DNA from: an uncultured Eubacteriales bacterium | Lineage (GTDB): Bacteria; Bacillota; Clostridia; Lachnospirales; Lachnospiraceae | Assembly (NCBI GenBank): GCA_949283695.1 | Contig: CASDTX010000015.1 | Coordinates: forward strand, 59,862 to 123,861 | Reading direction: 5' to 3' | DNA length: 64,000 nucleotides | Part shown: piece after piece, positions 63,899-64,000 of the stretch | Layout: every line of letters begins with the position of its first letter | Numbering within the stretch: position 1 is the stretch's first letter | Notes under the pieces: generated by a model | Database searches by the model: none | Seen by the model: only the letters and a program-made list of their open reading frames with translations | What the model was told of the DNA's origin: nothing | Program-made: the position numbers and the translations under genes

Positions 63899-64000
63899 AG
63901 TTAATAGTTACATTTTCTAAATGAATAACTGAAGGAGAGTTTCCCTCCCCATCAGAAGTTATTGTTCCTTACCGTGTCTGAAGCTTCCATAATGCACCAG

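Overview
The window looks like a chromosomal segment of a gut-type Firmicute, most likely a Lachnospiraceae/Clostridia member of moderate GC. This rests on PolC, a class II GalT, DUF4364, DUF5684, DUF2325 and the DUF1385-prmC-prfA arrangement, on strong AGGAGG-type ribosome binding sites, and on anaerobic enzymes (NrdD/NrdG, an iron-sulfur Old Yellow Enzyme type reductase, several radical SAM proteins). No rRNA, tRNA, CRISPR array, prophage or intact insertion sequence is visible. Most genes lie on the minus strand.

Region by region. 0-0.8 kb: the 3' end of thiC. 0.8-10.8 kb: the most distinctive locus. A tight minus-strand operon (ydiB-like quinate/shikimate dehydrogenase, MFS carrier, type I aroD, then a complete TRAP transporter dctQ-dctM-dctP) is followed by two LysR regulators and a divergent 2-enoate-reductase-like flavoenzyme. 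No other shikimate-pathway gene is present, so the locus reads as uptake and catabolism of quinate/shikimate, with a possible reductive electron-sink step on 3-dehydroshikimate. 10.8-22.1 kb: glyA, a heterodimeric ABC exporter, polC, ispG and a small membrane protein. 22.2-31.1 kb: a DUF368 protein, hisC, a second aminotransferase, a DUF2156 protein, prfA, prmC, DUF1385, rpmE and rho. 31.2-36.9 kb: malic enzyme, a YhcC-type radical SAM protein, a DUF4364 regulator, rarA, tcdA and a polysaccharide deacetylase.

36.9-45.6 kb is a sugar locus: an AraC regulator, galK, galT, a GH35 beta-galactosidase, kduD, kduI and a second AraC regulator. 45.7-47.9 kb is a CsoR-controlled heavy-metal P-type ATPase with a clear operator. 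48-52 kb carries a DUF5684 membrane protein, a cysteine-cluster protein and nrdG-nrdD. 52.4-54 kb is a sodium:alanine/glycine symporter under a glycine riboswitch. 54-58 kb holds galE, a sugar nucleotidyltransferase and eno. 58.1-64 kb has a gutted threonine aldolase, a flavin reductase with a lysine-rich repeat tail, a CBS/DRTGG pyrophosphatase, an S1 protein, a DUF2325 protein, a HIT protein and a C39-peptidase-like lipoprotein.

Two families of short dispersed elements sit at gene ends. One is a long perfect palindrome with a GGGGACAGGCAC core (copies after polC and after the HIT gene). The other is a degenerate hairpin with a core like GTCGGTGGACAAGGGGCAAC (about 12.1, 42.8, 48.0, 58.1 and 62.0 kb); one copy appears to have extended the kduD reading frame by about 40 codons.
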